Shown: positions 63,564 through 64,000 of the stretch, in pieces
How the letters are laid out: every line of letters starts with the position of its first letter
Numbering within the stretch: the first letter of the stretch is position 1
Origin: DASSSQ01 sp963839285
Lineage (GTDB): Bacteria > Actinomycetota > Thermoleophilia > Gaiellales > Gaiellaceae
DNA: 64,000 nucleotides
Assembly: GCA_963839285.1 (NCBI GenBank)
Contig: CAWIUN010000021.1
Coordinates: forward strand, 309,966-373,965
Direction: 5' to 3'
Translations under genes and position numbers: made by a program
Notes under the pieces: model-generated
Told to the model about the DNA's origin: nothing
The model's database searches: none
Seen by the model: the letters and a program-made list of their open reading frames with translations, nothing else

Positions 63564-64000
63564 ATGCCGGGTTCACGACGTACAGAGGCGCTCCATCTAG
63601 CTGACGAGCTACTGACCGACATCGAACTTGCCAGGATCGCGCCGGTCGATATCGCGCGCAAGACGAGCCGCCTTGCGCGGTTACTCGACGATACGGAGGC
63701 GCTCTCTTGGCTCCGCTACGAGACCTCGGGCTATCCGTCAGAGACATTTGACGACCAAGCTGAAGCGGCGGCCCGTTGGTCGTGCCGACAGGCGCCCGCG
63801 GCAGCCGACGGCAGTCCACGCTGGTGGACAGCTGATCTTGCCGGCCTCGCGGCGGACGCCGACGCTGCGCGGGTGGGACTCGGGAACCCAGGCGGAGCAA
63901 CGAGCGTTGGCGAGTCCAATGCCTGGATTCTCCAACTCGAGACTGCGAAGAATCAGCGCCGGAACGGCCTACAGCAGACTATTTCGCAGCGCGAAACCTT
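63564..64000 (+). CDS. AbiTii-like defence protein, N-terminal part (runs off the window)
   Basis: An open frame of 145 codons from ATG 63564 to the window edge. The start MPGSRRTEALHLADELLTDI, then VDIARKTSRLARLLDDTEAL and SWLRYETSGYPSETF, matches what I recall of the AbiTii N-terminal domain: helical bundle, then W-L-x-x-E-x-x-G-Y. AbiTii domains are associated with phage-abortive and other defence loci. The downstream residues resemble no domain I can name. Lower-GC codon use, including TTA, indicates foreign origin. Identification is by pattern memory only. Confidence 0.55.
   Translation, partial: MPGSRRTEALHLADELLTDIELARIAPVDIARKTSRLARLLDDTEALSWLRYETSGYPSETFDDQAEAAARWSCRQAPAAADGSPRWWTADLAGLAADADAARVGLGNPGGATSVGESNAWILQLETAKNQRRNGLQQTISQRET

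Larger units (their letters stand above)
61711..64000. mobile_element. Left end of an integrative element inserted at tRNA-Ala (partial)
   Basis: A tyrosine-recombinase gene whose 3' end faces the tRNA is followed, on the same strand, by a small helix-turn-helix excisionase-like gene and a hypothetical gene. A plus-strand AbiTii-like gene then runs off the window. Codon use becomes visibly less GC-rich, including a TTA codon in the last gene. The attachment core is likely the 3' part of the tRNA (around 61691-61710); the distal copy is outside the window, so the extent is unknown. Confidence 0.75.

Overview
The window is a stretch of very GC-rich chromosome (visibly about 70% G+C, with heavy third-position G/C) from what looks like a soil actinobacterium. 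The gene set (a dnaK-grpE-dnaJ-hspR-clpB operon with a MerR-type HspR, inositol-1-phosphate synthase beside a CDP-alcohol phosphatidyltransferase, a ROK glucokinase, LCP and RodZ-like envelope proteins, many GTG starts) fits a deep-branching lineage such as Thermoleophilia. That placement is inference from gene content, not a phylogeny.

Layout. 1-5.5 kb: start of metG, an M23 envelope protein, rsmI with a ROK kinase, a PAS protein and an LCP protein. 5.5-16 kb: a DUF4032 protein, then a sugar ABC transporter (ATPase, lipoprotein, two permeases, the first with a periplasmic Ig/SdrB-like insert), a flavoprotein, a beta-helix protein, an FmdB zinc ribbon and a GT-C glycosyltransferase. 16-25 kb: psuK-psuG, two tandem M29 aminopeptidases, a GYD protein, a nucleosidase of futalosine-hydrolase type, an AspT/YidE-type transporter, a cupin and a RodZ-like protein. 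25-32.5 kb: the heat-shock operon, read leftwards. 32.5-39.4 kb: two EamA transporters, moaA and an inositol-phospholipid cluster (PAP2, CDP-alcohol transferase, tandem-RHH regulator, ino1) followed by a strongly folded intergenic region. 39.4-42.4 kb: a decayed type IIG-like restriction-modification gene. 42.6-51.6 kb: a GT4-PHP fusion, a UDG-like protein, a presenilin-like membrane protease reading into an alpha/beta hydrolase, an RlmD-type methyltransferase, GST, YjbQ, an M3 peptidase and a CBS-BON protein. 51.8-61.6 kb: a sigma-70 factor, an MprF-like protein, a convergent GAF histidine kinase and NarL regulator, Hsp20, ornithine carbamoyltransferase, a rhomboid, a zincin and several tiny genes. 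61.6-64 kb: tRNA-Ala(UGC) with the int/xis end of an integrative element whose first cargo gene resembles AbiTii.

Two window-wide patterns matter for reading the list. First, at least twenty otherwise intact genes each carry a net one-base insertion (sometimes two or three) and almost none carries a deletion. This looks like insertion-type sequencing error, so I annotate these as genes spanning the shift, not as pseudogenes. Second, many genes lack a Shine-Dalgarno sequence and instead have a TANNNT -10 box 6-10 bases before ATG/GTG, which points to widespread leaderless transcription. Co-directional genes inside operons mostly overlap by GTGA/ATGA or TGATG.
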